NCBI RefSeq assembly: GCF_018446385.1
Contig: NC_056001.1
Location: forward strand, 107,300,436 to 107,364,435
Direction: 5' to 3'
DNA length: 64,000 nucleotides
Source of the DNA: Zingiber officinale
Lineage: Eukaryota > Streptophyta > Magnoliopsida > Zingiberales > Zingiberaceae
A program made the translations under genes and the position numbers. This document shows, one piece after another, positions 47,301-59,204 of this stretch. Positions within the stretch are counted from its first letter, which is position 1; the number at the start of each line of letters is the position of its first letter. Below the pieces are notes generated by a model that was not told the origin of the DNA, made no database searches, and saw only the letters and a list, made by a program, of their open reading frames with translations.

Positions 47301-49703
47301 CGTTCTATTTCTTGATGGATGCATTGCATATATATTCTTTATGCCCTGATCTTCCAGCCCATTTCTTTTGTCACCATATTAAACTTTCTATCTTGAAAAA
47401 ACTTCATTAACAGAAAATTTAGAAGATATAAATTATACCATTCTTCTTCTTTTTTTTTTTTTTTTTTGAAAAAGAAAAACAAATCTAGGTTCTCAGATCA
47501 GCACAGTTTTAGACAAATTTTCCCGAAGTCTAATTGCTGAACTGGTTCTTTTGACTCTGTTTCTTTTTTCCTCGTTTTAAAGAGGTATGCATTTATCAAG
47601 TTTGGATCATGGATTATATTTATAAAACTTGAGGTTTAAAACAATTAGAATTTCCTAGTATGTAAACTATACAATTTTACTTTGAAAGGATGTTGTTAAG
47701 TTGATATGTATATATATCATGAAATTCATAAAAATCATATAGTAAACAGCTTACAGAGTTTATATTGTTTTCATGGACGAAAACTATTGATACTTCTGCA
47801 TGGTTGATGATAAACTCTACTGCATTTGGTCCTGCATTACAATGGAAACTAAATAAATTGCCATCTCATTCTGAGGGAAATGATGATCATTAAGTTTTGT
47901 TATGTTAGCAGAAGAATACCAAAATAAATTATTTTAATACCCAATAATAAATTCATCCCATACCAAGCACAAGCCTTACTAAATGAAGTATCACTTTCTA
48001 AATCTAATCAAATATACAGGATAGTTTCTTTATTGCAAGGAACATCTACTAAATAAAATATTTAGCTTAAATAACAGTAAAAGCTAAACCAGAGGAATGA
48101 TAACATAAATGCTCATAATGTGCGCCAATTTGTGGTAGTAAAATAAAATACTAACCAAGGCTATCATATAATGGTACATAACAGATTCCTTGGCTATTGC
48201 AGGCCTGCAAGAAGTTGACATGATTGAGTAAATAAAATTTACTCTAAATGACGATAAATTCATTTAAAAATCAAAGCTGAAGTTTAGAAAAATGAGTTTG
48301 TGTGACTGATTTGATAAGTAACTAGAAACTCAGAGTAAAACCCAGCATATTACTTGGATGAACTTGTGCTGTCGTGCAAGGTATTAAAACCTAATACTGT
48401 AATGGAGTTTTTAATCCCAGAGAAGAGCAATTTCTCAACTAGCATCTGAAAATGGACTCATATGTAGGGGCAGAAAAAGAGTATACCTCCATGGTAATCA
48501 CCCATTCAGGGCAGTTGGGCCCATATATTCCACAGCGATCACCCTAAAAATATGATAAAAGAAATTCAAATGCATCACTTTTTTTTTTTTTTTTAAGTAG
48601 GGTCATATGAGGAGCATGCATGTTATGAATGCAAGAGTCCCTAGTTTAATTGCTCACCAAATTGACGCCACATTGCCGAATGGCAGATCCAATCTTCAAA
48701 GCTAGTTCATAAACCTCCTCATATGTTTGCCAGGCATAATCCCGTGCCTGCAAATTGAACATTTAGTTTCTCCAGATAAACTCTTAATCCTAAAATTTCC
48801 CTAAATGATAGGTAATTCAAAGATAGACATACATATATACCAATGAGTGATGGCATTGTCTTTACACATGCTAATAAGAAAAGAGAACACAGAAAAAGAA
48901 GCTAGAGATATGTTTCTTCTTAGCCAACCAAACAACAGTACAATTGGAGCTGCCTAGGCATACAATGCCTTACCTTCCCATCAATGAGCTCACGACAACC
49001 AAGCATTTGATTCTGAGGATACCTTTTGACTGAACCACTGCAAAAGCAACAAAAAAAAAAAGAAGAGGAAACCATCAAATAATTCCAAAAATACTTGTCA
49101 AAATTGAGTTTGCAGGGTGACACTTGTCACAATTTAAACTCAGCATATCACATAATGAGTCTAAGCATGCATATTTGGACTTTTCATTTTCTTCCCCAGA
49201 TTGTTGTTCTTGGATTATGTCTTGTAGCATTCTTCTTCAATTGGTAGACCCCTCATTTTTCATTCAAAAAACATTTTTAGGAGAAGATCCATCATTGCTA
49301 ACATTTTATGTAGAATAAGCACGCAAATAGTTCAGATACATCTAATTTCTCATTAGTAGCAGACATGAAAACACTAGCTATTTTCTAACAGAAATTAAAA
49401 TTCACTATTTTTTTTTAGAAGTGAAATTTCACTGGCTAAAACCACTTGAAATTTCAAAGTCAATACCGTTGAAGCATTTTATGCAAAATTTCAAATTTAG
49501 AAAAAAAAGAAAAAAAAAAAAAAAAGAAACAAACATAAAAAAGTGGCATAATTAAACCTGAAAATCTCCCACAGGGACTCAATCCCAAGAGGTGCTTCCA
49601 GGAGACCATCTTTTGCATAGATACTGCGATAAACAGGACCACAAGAAGGCTTCTTCCCCGTAGCTGGGTTCCCCTCCTCAACCTTGACAGCATAAACCTC
49701 CAT
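36527..49703 (-). CDS. Long-chain acyl-CoA synthetase, LACS2-like (19 coding exons)
   Basis: It activates long-chain fatty acids to acyl-CoA using ATP. The exons on - are 49558-49703, 48974-49037, 48658-48747, 48487-48543, 48156-48204, 47755-47831, 42113-42152, 41941-42035, 41441-41605, 38584-38694, 38408-38495, 38259-38325, 38103-38178, 37905-38022, 37408-37653, 37149-37288, 36849-37031, 36653-36772 and 36527-36574. They sum to 1980 bases, 659 residues, with all phases matching and GT-AG introns. The AMP-binding P-loop [14 protein letters not shown] is at about 223-236, YGLTES at 414-419, HTGDIGEW near 495-502, and the long-chain linker [16 protein letters not shown] at about 512-527. Length and exon number fit plant LACS proteins. 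The N-terminus (KVEEG...[14 protein letters not shown]) and C-terminus resemble Arabidopsis LACS2, a cutin-pathway enzyme, as I recall it; subfamily assignment is less sure than the enzyme call. Introns 6 (5.6 kb) and 9 (2.7 kb) are enlarged by transposons. Confidence 0.93.
38965..39103. mobile_element. Small GC-rich foldback element (MITE-like) in LACS intron 9
   Basis: A GC-rich core of about 100 bp sits between tatatatat runs. The left end agggtttaccct and the right end agggtaaaaaaccc are inverted copies with small indels. Further inward gggcgacc on the left pairs with ggtcgccc on the right. Two small hairpins are inside: cctctc-acac-gagagg and cctc-cgcacgt-gagg. It is foreign in composition to the AT-rich intron. 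The TA-rich flanks obscure any target duplication. Confidence 0.6.
39403..40099. mobile_element. Non-autonomous hAT-like element, 697 bp, 8-bp TSD
   Basis: It begins catggtttaaag and ends tttaaaccttg, so the termini are inverted CA(A/T)GGTTTAAA. The 8-bp target duplication atcttgtg is perfect (39395-39402 and 40100-40107). An 8-bp TSD and CA[A/G]GG-type ends are hAT features. Inside, a GC-rich part with repeated gccgaaacgg / ggtcgcacaac motifs (39410-39730) is followed by an AT-rich part. It has no transposase. It shares ends and the accgtatcg / cggcacgg motifs with the element at 43946-45167, in opposite orientation. Confidence 0.75.
40199..40370 (+). repeat. Tandem duplication of about 96 bp in LACS intron 9
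   Basis: Two copies of ttgggtg(t/c)tgtt(t/c)gttatag followed by gaagtta and gggaaagaaaatattgttt start at about 40204 and 40299. They differ by a few substitutions and a 2-3 bp indel. Confidence 0.7.
40371..41440. other. Unassigned intronic DNA, possible retroelement remnant
   Basis: Part of LACS intron 9. The minus translation near 41000-41070 faintly recalls Copia RNase H ([10 protein letters not shown]), and an aca-ccccc-ttca segment near 40483 resembles the LTR/PPT junction seen at 30431. It is too degraded to call a family. Confidence 0.3.
42453..42619 (+). mobile_element. Au-type SINE with 18-bp target duplication
   Basis: A tRNA-related head carries an A-box-like ttggcgcaacggtaaag and the B-box gggttcgaat. 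It is followed by the body typical of plant Au SINEs (cagcctcttgcaaaagcagg, ccttccccgg, cgtgcaccgggctgccc) and a short T-run. The target duplication ttttattgtaactaacca is perfect (42435-42452 and 42620-42637). It interrupts the LINE relic, so it is younger than the LINE. It is not a functional tRNA gene. Confidence 0.92.
42940..45167. mobile_element. Non-autonomous hAT-like element (1222 bp) interrupted by a solo LTR
   Basis: Its first base is at 42940; the rest runs 43946-45167 after the inserted LTR. The ends are caaggtttaaaa and ...taaaccctg (inverted: cagggttta). Flanks are ggtgtaac (42932-42939) and ggtataac (45168-45175), an 8-bp duplication with one mismatch. The LINE reading frame lies directly on both sides, showing insertion into the LINE. 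The interior is AT-rich with (TA)n and (GA)n runs at 44038-44059 and 44337-44390 and a GC-rich part at 44815-45160. It is related to 39403-40099. Confidence 0.7.
42941..43941 (+). mobile_element. Solo LTR, 1001 bp, TSD TAACC, in LACS intron 6
   Basis: It starts TGTTGGAGCAATCC and ends GATCCCCTACA. The perfect 5-bp duplication taacc lies at 42936-42940 and 43942-43946. A TATA-like ctctataaga is at 43521-43530. Palindromic cagtcgactgg / ccagtcggctgg motifs cluster at about 43350-43495, directly upstream. The insertion hit the very end of a hAT-like element. Confidence 0.88.
45966..47754. other. Remainder of LACS intron 6
   Basis: AT-rich intronic DNA with a T-run near 47450-47467. No gene, terminal repeats or target duplications were recognised. 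Confidence 0.5.
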
Positions 49704-51932
49704 GCTTCTCGTCTTTGTTTGATTGTTATATTTACTGGTTGCAAAAGGGTACTCAGTAGCTGCAGACTGAATTCAAGAAAGAGAGCATCGCCAATAAAAA
49801 AAAAGATGAGAGTGAAGGAGGAAGGAGGTGGCGGGTTGGCTATGTTTAAGTTATCCTTGATTCAACCAACTTTTGCTGCCCTTTATGAACTTGAATGAGA
49901 CTTACCGGTCATAGCCTAAAAGTAGTTGCTCATTTAACACAGCAGGAATGTATTAATCTCTAGGAAAGATGCATTATCTACTCCGATGCCACCGAGGATT
50001 CCTTTGTTGTAGTTCAATGTGCTAAAATTCTTATATTCTTACACTTCTGTGGCACATCCCAGATCACACATTTACTGAAATCATAAATGACGATTCATAA
50101 CCTCCATCAACAGCCTTACTGCTATTATCTATAATTGCACTGAATGGAAAGGCTATCTAATGCTCCATTTATCATTAATGAACATTTGGCCGATAAATCA
50201 AAGTACACCTAAACCATGGTGCATGAAAAATCAAGGTCCAAAAAAAAAATCACGAATGCTCAGTATATAATTTGCTCAATTTCCAGCAGGATAAGTTCAA
50301 TTGTTATCGGCTAAATGGACCTTTTTTAATATTCTTAAATAGGCTTGCTATTTTATCTCATAATAACACAAGCTCACAGAGTCACAAAGTCATATTTTAG
50401 GCAGATTGCATGAGTGGGTTTAAGTGAAGGAAAAAAAGGAATTATAAAGACAATAAACCATATAAAGCTGATCTGCTAGGCAATATCCAACAACTATGCA
50501 ATCTGTCACTCCTTATCTTGGGAAAAAAGAATGCATATACTATTAATCCCGGAATTGAAGTCCAACTGACAAAGTCATGCCTTGCAATTGGAAAGTAGCA
50601 TGCCATTGCATGTTAGCATTTAAATATGACAGCAAAAATATCAGCGCATCAATGCAAACCACGAGCGATGGGATCCATCATCCAGTACCACATCCATAAA
50701 TGGGCTGTTCGAAGTTGGTAGGCTATAAATCTGAAATTAAAAACCTCCACGTGATCTCGAAGCCAAAACAGCAACAGCAGGAGAAAAAAAGTAAATCCCG
50801 GAGTTCCACTGAGTCATTCTATATGCCCTGATGCTGTTACGTTATGGGTCTTGTTGAGGCATCATCCAAATGGGTCAACTGTCATTTCTCTCTCTCTTTT
50901 TCTTCTTTACTTTGTTTACTTCGAGGATTGCAATGGTAAACATTAGGAATTGCACGAAGATACCAGGCCAGTATGGGGTCTGGACTAGAGACTCAATCAT
51001 CGACCTTTTTTTTTTTCAATTTCTACCGCAATCCCGTTATCCCTAGATAAGTCGAGACGAACGAACACGCAAACATTAAAAGCAGATGTAGTATCTATAC
51101 GACAGTAACCAAAACAGAGGCGCTAAAGATTAAAGAAGGACTACCGCAGAAGGACTGGTCATGGACATCAGAAGATGTTCGTGGCCGTGCCGCTAACGGC
51201 ATTGGAGGACGGCGCGTGACCTTGTGCACCATTGACAAGGCTTGACAGCACTCACGCATCGCCAATTCCATCACTGCGCTCCCCGTGACCGACTCTATCC
51301 TCGCCATTCTCAATCCAGAGACGAGAAGGAACAGAGATCGATCGGAGAAGAAGCTCGAGATGCACCTGCGCCTGCGATGGCTCCCGTACCGCGGTACCCC
51401 ATTTCGTCGAGGACACGATTATCTTAGGTTAAATGGAAAAGAAAAAAGTTAATTACAAGGGCTAATTCGTAATATATCTTTTATTCAGAAGTTTTTACTA
51501 AACATAAAAAAAAAATTAAAAGACTGGGTCGGACCCGGCCTAAGCTCAAGTTCATTAGGCTTATTTTAAATAAAATAACATAAAAACAAAAAAAATATTT
51601 TTATAATTTATAATCAGTTCTCTTCTCAAGGAAGATCCGTACGTAACTTGAGTTATCGTGATCCGTACAAAACTCGAGTCCTCTGGGGAAAAAAAAGATG
51701 ATTTTTAAAGGTTAACAAAGTAACTCAATAAAAAATATGTAGAAGCATACTGATCCCTCCGATCCAGATCTTGATTCTGCAAACTATGTCAGCCTAGTAA
51801 AAGTGAAAACTTTGCTTCATTGGTTGAAATACAGAAATACGCTGCAGTTTGTAGCAGAAGATTATTCCCATACTGTATATAAAAAAATAAATAAATAATA
51901 AAAAAAATGCAGTCTGCTGTATGGTTTATAGT
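49704..51932. other. Region between LACS start and ABC1 3' end
   Basis: It should hold the LACS promoter and 5' leader, and the 3' untranslated region of the ABC1 gene. GC content rises at about 51095-51420. On the minus strand that stretch offers a 72-codon frame, but no domain was recognised. It could be a non-coding first exon of LACS, a small unknown gene, or an open frame by chance. The rest is ordinary AT-rich DNA. Confidence 0.4.
51095..51313 (-). CDS. Small uncharacterised open frame, possible first exon or 5' leader
   Basis: 72 codons from an ATG at 51313 with a second Met at codon 3. The start region (A-R-I-E-S-V-T-G-S-A-V-M-E-L-A) is GC-rich and follows a pyrimidine-rich stretch like a plant 5' leader. 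I recognise no family. No splice structure could be confirmed. It might be an upstream transcribed exon of LACS, whose ATG is 1.4 kb further on. Treat as tentative. Confidence 0.2.
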   Translation of the reverse strand: MRMARIESVTGSAVMELAMRECCQALSMVHKVTRRPPMPLAARPRTSSDVHDQSFCGSPSLIFSASVLVTVV

Positions 51933-54900
51933 TTAGGCTGTGCTTGACAAGAGTTCCGCACCACCATCGCCAAACTGGTACTGCTCATAAATCTGCAGTA
52001 GCAACTCCCTACAAGGAACCACGGCACCAAGCTTGATACAAGCTAAAAATGCACCTGAGAGCTTTCTGTGAAGGCTGTAGGCCTCCTCCGGTGGCGGTGT
52101 CAGCCTGTGCTTCAGCATGGTTGCACCGAGGTTCGAAATACTTCTCGTTATGTTGGCTGTGCGGAAATCATATCCACCAGGCTTCGCGAAGGGCATTCCG
52201 ACGATAAAAGCTGCCTGGACATGAGCCTCGATCATGATATCTGACTCCTCGCCTGTAAGAAAGCCAAGCCTCTGAGACATCTCGTACACTGCCTTTCTGT
52301 CGCTATTTGCACATGCGATGACCTGGGACAAAGAGTTTCAAAGTGAAAGTTCAGTTATTTTTCAATGCTTCAAATTCATAAATTGAAAATGAGAGGTCAT
52401 ACCATCCGTAGGTAGTTATCCACAAAATTCTTTGAATACTCTCGAGCTGCACCAAAGTCGATTAGATTAATGATTTTGGTGGATTCATCGAAAAGAAAAT
52501 TGCTCCAGTTGGGATCTGTCTGGAAAAACCATGAGATAGATACACTGTAAATAGGGAACAAAGTGAAAAATAAGAATTATCACATTGTAGCAATATCTAT
52601 CCCGCAGTAGCCAACTCGACCATGCCCCGGGGGCCAACTTTTAAATGTAAGTAGGGAACAAAGTGAAAAATAATAACTATCACAGGAACATATTAGCATG
52701 GCATCTAATCTGCGACAAAACTGAGCACGAAGCATACACAAAAATTAACAGATGCAATTTGTCGCAACTACTGAATTTATCCTGTTGGAAAGACACTAAT
52801 GAGAACATAAAAGTTTTAGAAATTAGGTGTAAGAAGATAAAATTGCACTTGCCTGCATGAACTGGAAAGCAAACAACTCCTTGAGGGTTAATTCCAGTAA
52901 TTTCTCCCCAACATAATCCCGAACTCCTTGACTTAGTAATGCCACTTTATCAATAGGGACTCCTGAACATGGTTAGACAATGTCAAAGACACCGAAGCTT
53001 GCAAAAACTTCTAGCAATCTCTTGTACAAAGAAAATAAAAATCAGAATATTTTGAACATAATCAAATCAATAATGAGAACAATGCAAAAGAAAGAAAGCC
53101 CAAAATCTATCATGATAAAAGAGGTAGAACATGAAAAAATAATGAACATGACCAAACAATATTTACATTATTGTCAAAAAATTCTCATCTCATGAAGCAT
53201 TTCTGCATCCATAAAAACATATCTATTCAGCTGAGCAGGTGAGAATTAAGCTGTCTCATTTAGATGATCATAAAGTGATTTGATTAAAAGTAGGACTAAG
53301 CCTATGTTTGGATGGGGTGAGGCAAGGTTCATTAATGGAAGGGGAAGGGAGGGGAAGGAAGGGAAAGTAATATATTTATCTTACCCTTGTTTGGAAGGGA
53401 AGGAAAATTCATTTGAGAGGAAAGGGATGAAAATGATGGTTAAATATACAAATTTACAAAAATATCCTCTTATTTTTTTAATAAATCTGCATGTGAAAAA
53501 ATAAATAAGGATAAAATTGGAATAATTTCTTCTTCCCCTTCCTTACACCCCAAATTGGGGTGTAAGAAATTCCGCTGATTCCCGAGCATGTAAGGGGAAA
53601 CTTTACCTTCTCTCCTCTTCCCCTCCATGACTCACTCTCTCCCAAACAAGTGTAAAAATTCTTTTTCCCCATGTTTACCCTTCCCTCCCCTTTACTCACC
53701 TCCTCCCAAACAGAGGGTAAGAGTTAGAGAGAACAATCAGAGTATCAGTTTTTTACATGGTTTAGATTCAAATTCAAGTCACAGAGCTGCCACTCAAACT
53801 TGGTCTTTCATTGTCAAATCAATAAACATCTTTCATTGCAATGATTAAAGCAGCTTCTTGTCATGCCACTATCAGGGACCGATATGTGTTCCAATTATTT
53901 TGAATCAAAAGGAAGCAGTTAGGTAAACAATGATAGATGATAAAACGAGAGAAACATGTTTAATATAAATTTCTGAGAACATTATTCAAATGTTATATAG
54001 TCTTCCAGTTCCATGGAGCTCAATGCTGAATGAAATCTGTCCGCCCTAATACAGTCTAGTACAGTGACAGGCTAGTTGATTGGCCATCAAATATTATCAT
54101 ATCTAAGAAACAATCCTAATACTTTCAGGCTTTCCACAAAATTCATTCTAAGCGCCTTCTCAAAGTTAGAAAACAATGTAATCATATATAGACAACTGAA
54201 ATAAGCACTAATTAAGTTCTCCTAATTGTTTATATCATCTTCATCAGAAATCTCCTAATTGTTTCAACATCTAAAATTTCATGTAACTTTGCTCAAAATC
54301 CCACATTCCGAATTATCTCAAACATTGTCTTTATCTTAGCTACAGTAGAATTGTACATTAAATGATTAAGTTAAAACTGTTCTTCAAAGTACTAAATTAT
54401 ACAGGACAAGAGTCCATGGTATTTGGGTCTATAGCCCACAACCACACCGAGGAATCCTAAATAAATGAAATACAGCTGATTTGAAGAGTTAAAAACTGCA
54501 TACAATACATTGACACCATGGCATATAAAATAATAAAGGAAGTTGAAAAATAATAATATAACCAAAAGTCATCTAAGTTCTCAAATAAGTGAAGTAGTTA
54601 ACAGCTATATGATCAGAACATGCAACTGAAATTCATCTCTGAACAATATAAAATTCAGAAAACACTCAAGAATGATCATAATGTCGGATTAGCATCTAGG
54701 ATTCACCTGTAATTAACTCTGTTGTTAAGACCTTTTTACTTGAAATGTCATCAATAACCCGAGGAACATAGAACCCTTTTGAATCAGATAATAATTCACG
54801 GAATCTCTTTTGATTAGCAGCTTCCAACTCGTAATCACATTCCCGAGACAGTTCATCCTTTGCCACCTTCATTACATCAAAGAAAATCATCATCCAAATG

Positions 54901-57734
54901 ATCTGACCATCTTTCTGATATTCACAGCAAACTAAGTTTTCAAAATATAGCTTGCTCCTTGAGTGTGACATTGCATCTAGTGGAAATAAATAGTAAACTT
55001 GAAAAAAAAAAACAAGTTGATATGAAATTCCCAGCTGAAAAGTAAAGTACCTAAATGATGCTTACATTAGAGTAATGCACCATGAGAATTTCACCTGTTA
55101 AAATTTTCCCTTGCAAAAGTTTTGCAATTACAGATAGGTAGCCTATGTGGAAGATAACTATAAATCAATTAGCTGAATTTTTGTTTTGAAGCAACCAAGT
55201 ATAAATCTGCTGTAGCAACAAAAATATTTTGTCAGAGACATCCTAATTGGTAATAACAATTGTGCATCAGAATTTCCAGTCATAATTAAAAATTGGAAAC
55301 ACGTGGTAGAAAAAGGAGATGATTTGTCCTCAATAGAGAATGAGCTAACCACATACAGCATTCCCTACAATTATGCAAGAGAGTTCAATGAACATCAACT
55401 TAAAACAGAACAACCTGAATTCAATGAAGAAGCACGACAGTAAAAATATTTGAGAATTAATGCAATGGAGCTCCTAAAATTTTGAACCAAAGGTTTCACG
55501 GCTCTAGTACAAGTCAGAGATCACTTCTGCAAATTCCAAAGAATCCAGGATGGTGTCTTCTAATAAATAGCATGACACGTGTAAGATTTTATGACAAGGT
55601 TAATGCATACTCATTCTACTCTCGAAATTTTGCTTCTTAAAACTTATTTTCCACTTGGATATGTACAGACAAAATGCATCATGAATTTATAAAGAATAGA
55701 ACATGGATATTCCGAGTCTCCCAGGATCAGAGTCTCCAACATAATTAATGAAAAAGACTCTAATATCCAAGTTAATTTTCAGTTTCTAGTATGGGAATTA
55801 ATTATTTTATCAACGGAATCAGTACTGTGATCATAATAATACCTTTTGCGAGATAATATCCAACAAACACAAAGAAATATCAAGCAGCTACAGCTTTACC
55901 TTGATGGCATTATCAAGAAACAGTCCTTTAGGAATGAGATTTGTGTAATCTAGTATCAGCCTGACATTTTCTATGTCACTGTCAATACTGTCTGCTACAC
56001 CAGGGTACTGTATTTTAATTGCAACCTCCATGCCATTCTTTAAAACAGCCCGGTGAACCTAAAGAGGATAGGCAGTGGTCAGTAAGGTAAGTCACAGAAG
56101 ACAATATGCACAAATCACAAGAAGTGAAAGCATTACTACTCTTCCTGGTCCATGGAAGCAAATAGGATCAGTAAAGGTAATGTATGAAAGGACATAGACC
56201 AATCTACATTGCAACAACCTGCCCTATACTTGCTGCAGCCAATGGTTCATAATCAAAGCTCCTCAATTTGGATTTCCAGTTAGGACCCAGTTCAGCATTC
56301 AAAACGTCATTCAACTGTTTGCTTGGCATCACATCAGCTCCTTGGCGAACAATATCTAACGCTGCCAATATCTGCATCAAAGAATGAGGCAACAGAAGCA
56401 TTAAGAATATTGCTCCATAATGGTCGAACTTGCTTGTGCGAATACACAGGATTACATCAACAAAGATTATAAAGTACATTTAAAAAAAAACATCAGAAAT
56501 ATCCATTTGAAAAAATTAAAGCAATAAAAATACAATAGGTTGATTTATTGAAGAAGAGCTAGTACCGGTGCTGGCACAAGGGACTCATCCTGGATGCTCA
56601 ACATCTGGCCCAACTTAAGAGCGGCCCCCCGCATTCTACATAGCGCAAGCGCCAAACGTTCAGCATTTTTCTCAGATAAAAATGGTGAAAGGACAGACTG
56701 CTTCTCATTTGTGTTGGGCATACCAAAGACAATTCTCTTTGCAGATTCTTGAATTGTACCCCAAGCAAGCCCAGCTCCCAGACCAGCAAACCTACCAAAG
56801 AAGGAAAAATGATCAAACTAATGCTCATGGAAAAATTAACTATAAGACTTGAACATGATCATATAGATAAGCTTAACTAAAAGGAAAACAAATATCAGTT
56901 CGTTTTCTGAAATGCCCTAGGTAGAAATATCTCAAGAAGCCATGTGTGAAGGACCAAAAGGTGTTATAAATGTAATACAGATGTAGCAGAGGCAGAAGGA
57001 ACTACCGTTCATTCAGTATTAGTCGCAGCTTTCTATCGTTGCATTGGAATGGGAAAAAAAAGGTTTAGTTTTTTTTAAAAAAAAATAAAAAAACTATCCT
57101 CGAACAATTGTTAAACACGAACAGACCACGGGATCGCCTACCCAAGAGCCCTGCTAAAGGGAGTAGATGGAACCCTTCTCTCGCGAGGCCGCCGACGTTT
57201 TACTAGAATAGCATCTCTTACTCCATCGGTAAGAATCTCCTTCTCAACAGGATCAGACAAGACTGGATCCTTCTGATCACCGTTCTCTCGAATAACATCA
57301 GGTACCTTCGTAGTACCAGCTTTCGAATCATCCAAGGAACCAACTTTCTCGGCCTCATTAGTGCCTTCCTCGGCTTCAGGTACGGAGGCCTCTGAACCGT
57401 GAAACCCTCCGACACAGGGTTGCGGCGGGGGCTTTTCCGAGTTGGATGGATCGCTGGTAGTCCTTGGCTTTGCAGTGATCTCATCATCTTCCGCGAAGAA
57501 GACGACGGAGGACGCCCTGGGAGAGGAGACCTGCCGGGGAGTTCCTCTAGTAAGTCCAGCAAGGTCGGTGGCAGACACGAGGGCGTTCTTGACGGCGCGA
57601 GAGACGAGGGCCGGGACGTCCCCTGCCTTGGCGGCCTCGAGGGTGGGAGATCGCTGGGCGGCCTCAGCGGCGACGAGGAATACGCCGCGTAAGATGCGGC
57701 GAAGATCCTGCAGCGGAGGTTGGGACGGCGGCAT
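51933..57734 (-). CDS. COQ8: ABC1/COQ8 (ADCK-type) atypical kinase, mitochondrial ubiquinone biosynthesis (8 coding exons)
   Basis: The exons on - are 57142-57734, 56566-56791, 56219-56371, 55900-56058, 54707-54866, 52853-52962, 52403-52519 and 51933-52322. They total 1908 bases, 635 residues, phases consistent. ATG 57734 is chosen: the frame extends upstream to 57818 but only from a GTG. Motifs in order: KLGQ at 257-260 (the KxGQ signature of COQ8/ADCK3), the alanine-rich nucleotide loop AAASIGQ at 318-324, VAIK with Lys339, ECDYELEA around 386-393, the catalytic-type loop TDPNWSNF at 468-475, and DFG at 488-490. The variable N-terminus has [17 protein letters not shown] and [19 protein letters not shown] blocks as in Arabidopsis ABC1. 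COQ8 proteins act in the mitochondrial matrix on the coenzyme Q synthesis complex as ATPase-like atypical kinases. Exon 6 ends at a GC donor (GCAAGT). Other introns are GT-AG. Confidence 0.93.
53300..53717. mobile_element. Tourist/PIF-Harbinger-like MITE, 418 bp, in ABC1 intron 5
   Basis: Inverted ends are gcctatgtttgg at the left and ccaaacagaggg at the right, flanked by taa on both sides (53297-53299 and 53718-53720). A 3-bp TAA/TTA duplication and gtttgg-type ends are the PIF/Harbinger-MITE pattern. Complementary purine-rich (left) and pyrimidine-rich (right) halves would fold on themselves. Confidence 0.7.
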
Positions 57735-59204
57735 GAGGACGAATTGATGGAGGCGCAAACTTCTCGTCTGCGAGATTTCCTTTCCCGCACAACGAACGAA
57801 TGGCAAGAAGGAAGACACGCAGCCGCAGATTGAGGAGAACTGAGAGGAGGAGCGAGGCCGAGGAGGAAGGGAGAGAACGGAGCTGTTCTCCTCCTCTCCC
57901 TAAATCTAAGTCTGAACGTGATTTTCTATTGAGAATCCCTTTTAACCGTTAGATTTGATCTGCAGCACCGATAAACACCAAAATGATTGTTGAAATTTAT
58001 TTCGATAATTTACTAAATAATGTAGCTAGTTTTGTATATTATCCAAAAGAGCATTCATTATGGAATAAGTATCTCTTCTCATTTTTCTTCTCTATAATAC
58101 CTCCCTTTTTATGTTCATCTGGAAAAAAAATTCAGAACTACTTTATTTTTTTCTTTGAAAAAAATTTAATCTCCTCTTTCATCTGTTTAAAGAGTTCGCC
58201 TACGGAACGGATTCATGGCTTACTCTCCCGTATGTTGAGCTTCATCTAGAATTTTACAATTGTCACATGAGGTAGGATCATTGTTGCCGAGACTATCACC
58301 GTGACCAACAAGCACCTTCGTAATACTGGAAAAGACACGTAGATTATTGGCACTATCTTTCTCATCCTCGTAGTTCTCCTTATCATCGAGATGGCTGTGA
58401 GCAGTAGCTGAATGAGTTGAAGATACAATAGTCGGTCCTCCTCATCGTCTCCATCACCCAAGACTCTTCTACACCACCGCTATGCCACCCAAGTGAGAAA
58501 GTGAATGAGATGATCATGATCTAATCTCATGCTTAGATAAGTGATAATAGTAATTTCTATCTAAGAGAGTGCATTAAATTTGACGAGTTAAAAATATTTA
58601 GGTATTTTTTGTCTAATTGGTTCTTGGATTTCATTGCAAGTAATTTTTATTATTTATTTTATGATTCTCTTAAGGTTGACTGAAAATTATAAATGATATC
58701 CTAACTAATTTATTCCAAAAGTATATTTTTAAGTTAGTCTAACATTTTTTATATAATGATGGGTTTGTTGGAATTTTTGTTGTCACTTTAATCATTTATT
58801 TTAGTGTCAGAATTTTAACTTTCTAACTTATTACTTGGATTAAACTGGACTGATTTTCTTAACATGTATAAAAGTCTCATTAACAATATGTTGATTGTCC
58901 GACTTTAATTTTTTTATTCTTATATTTTACTATTGTTATTCAAATGTTCTATCTTTTGAAAATAATGTGAAGAAAGAATGATATGGTCGTGGAATAAATT
59001 ATATTATGAAATGTTATAATTTTGTACTAGATTTGGACAATAATACTTAAGAGATATTTATTCTTATAATTATAATAGTACTAATCCAACTCTATTCCTT
59101 TTTCTTTTGAATTAATAGGAACGTCTTTAATTATTATTTGTAGAATATGTATCTCTTCTAGTAAAAAGATTACGGATAATAAAAGAATCTGAAATAAGAG
59201 TCAT
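57735..59204. other. ABC1 promoter and 5' leader, then AT-rich intergenic DNA
   Basis: 57735-57910 is GC-rich with ctcctcctctccc-type pyrimidine tracts on the sense strand, consistent with a 5' leader. From about 57920 the DNA is AT-rich. Short frames at 57983-58249 and 58246-58461 have no recognisable domain. No transposon ends were found. Confidence 0.45.

Noticed and set aside
57138-57818. Upstream extension of ABC1 to 57818 and the alternative frames at 57218-57790 and 57399-57747
   Set aside because: The extension starts from GTG. The conserved N-terminus begins at ATG 57734, and the other frames are shadows of exon 1.
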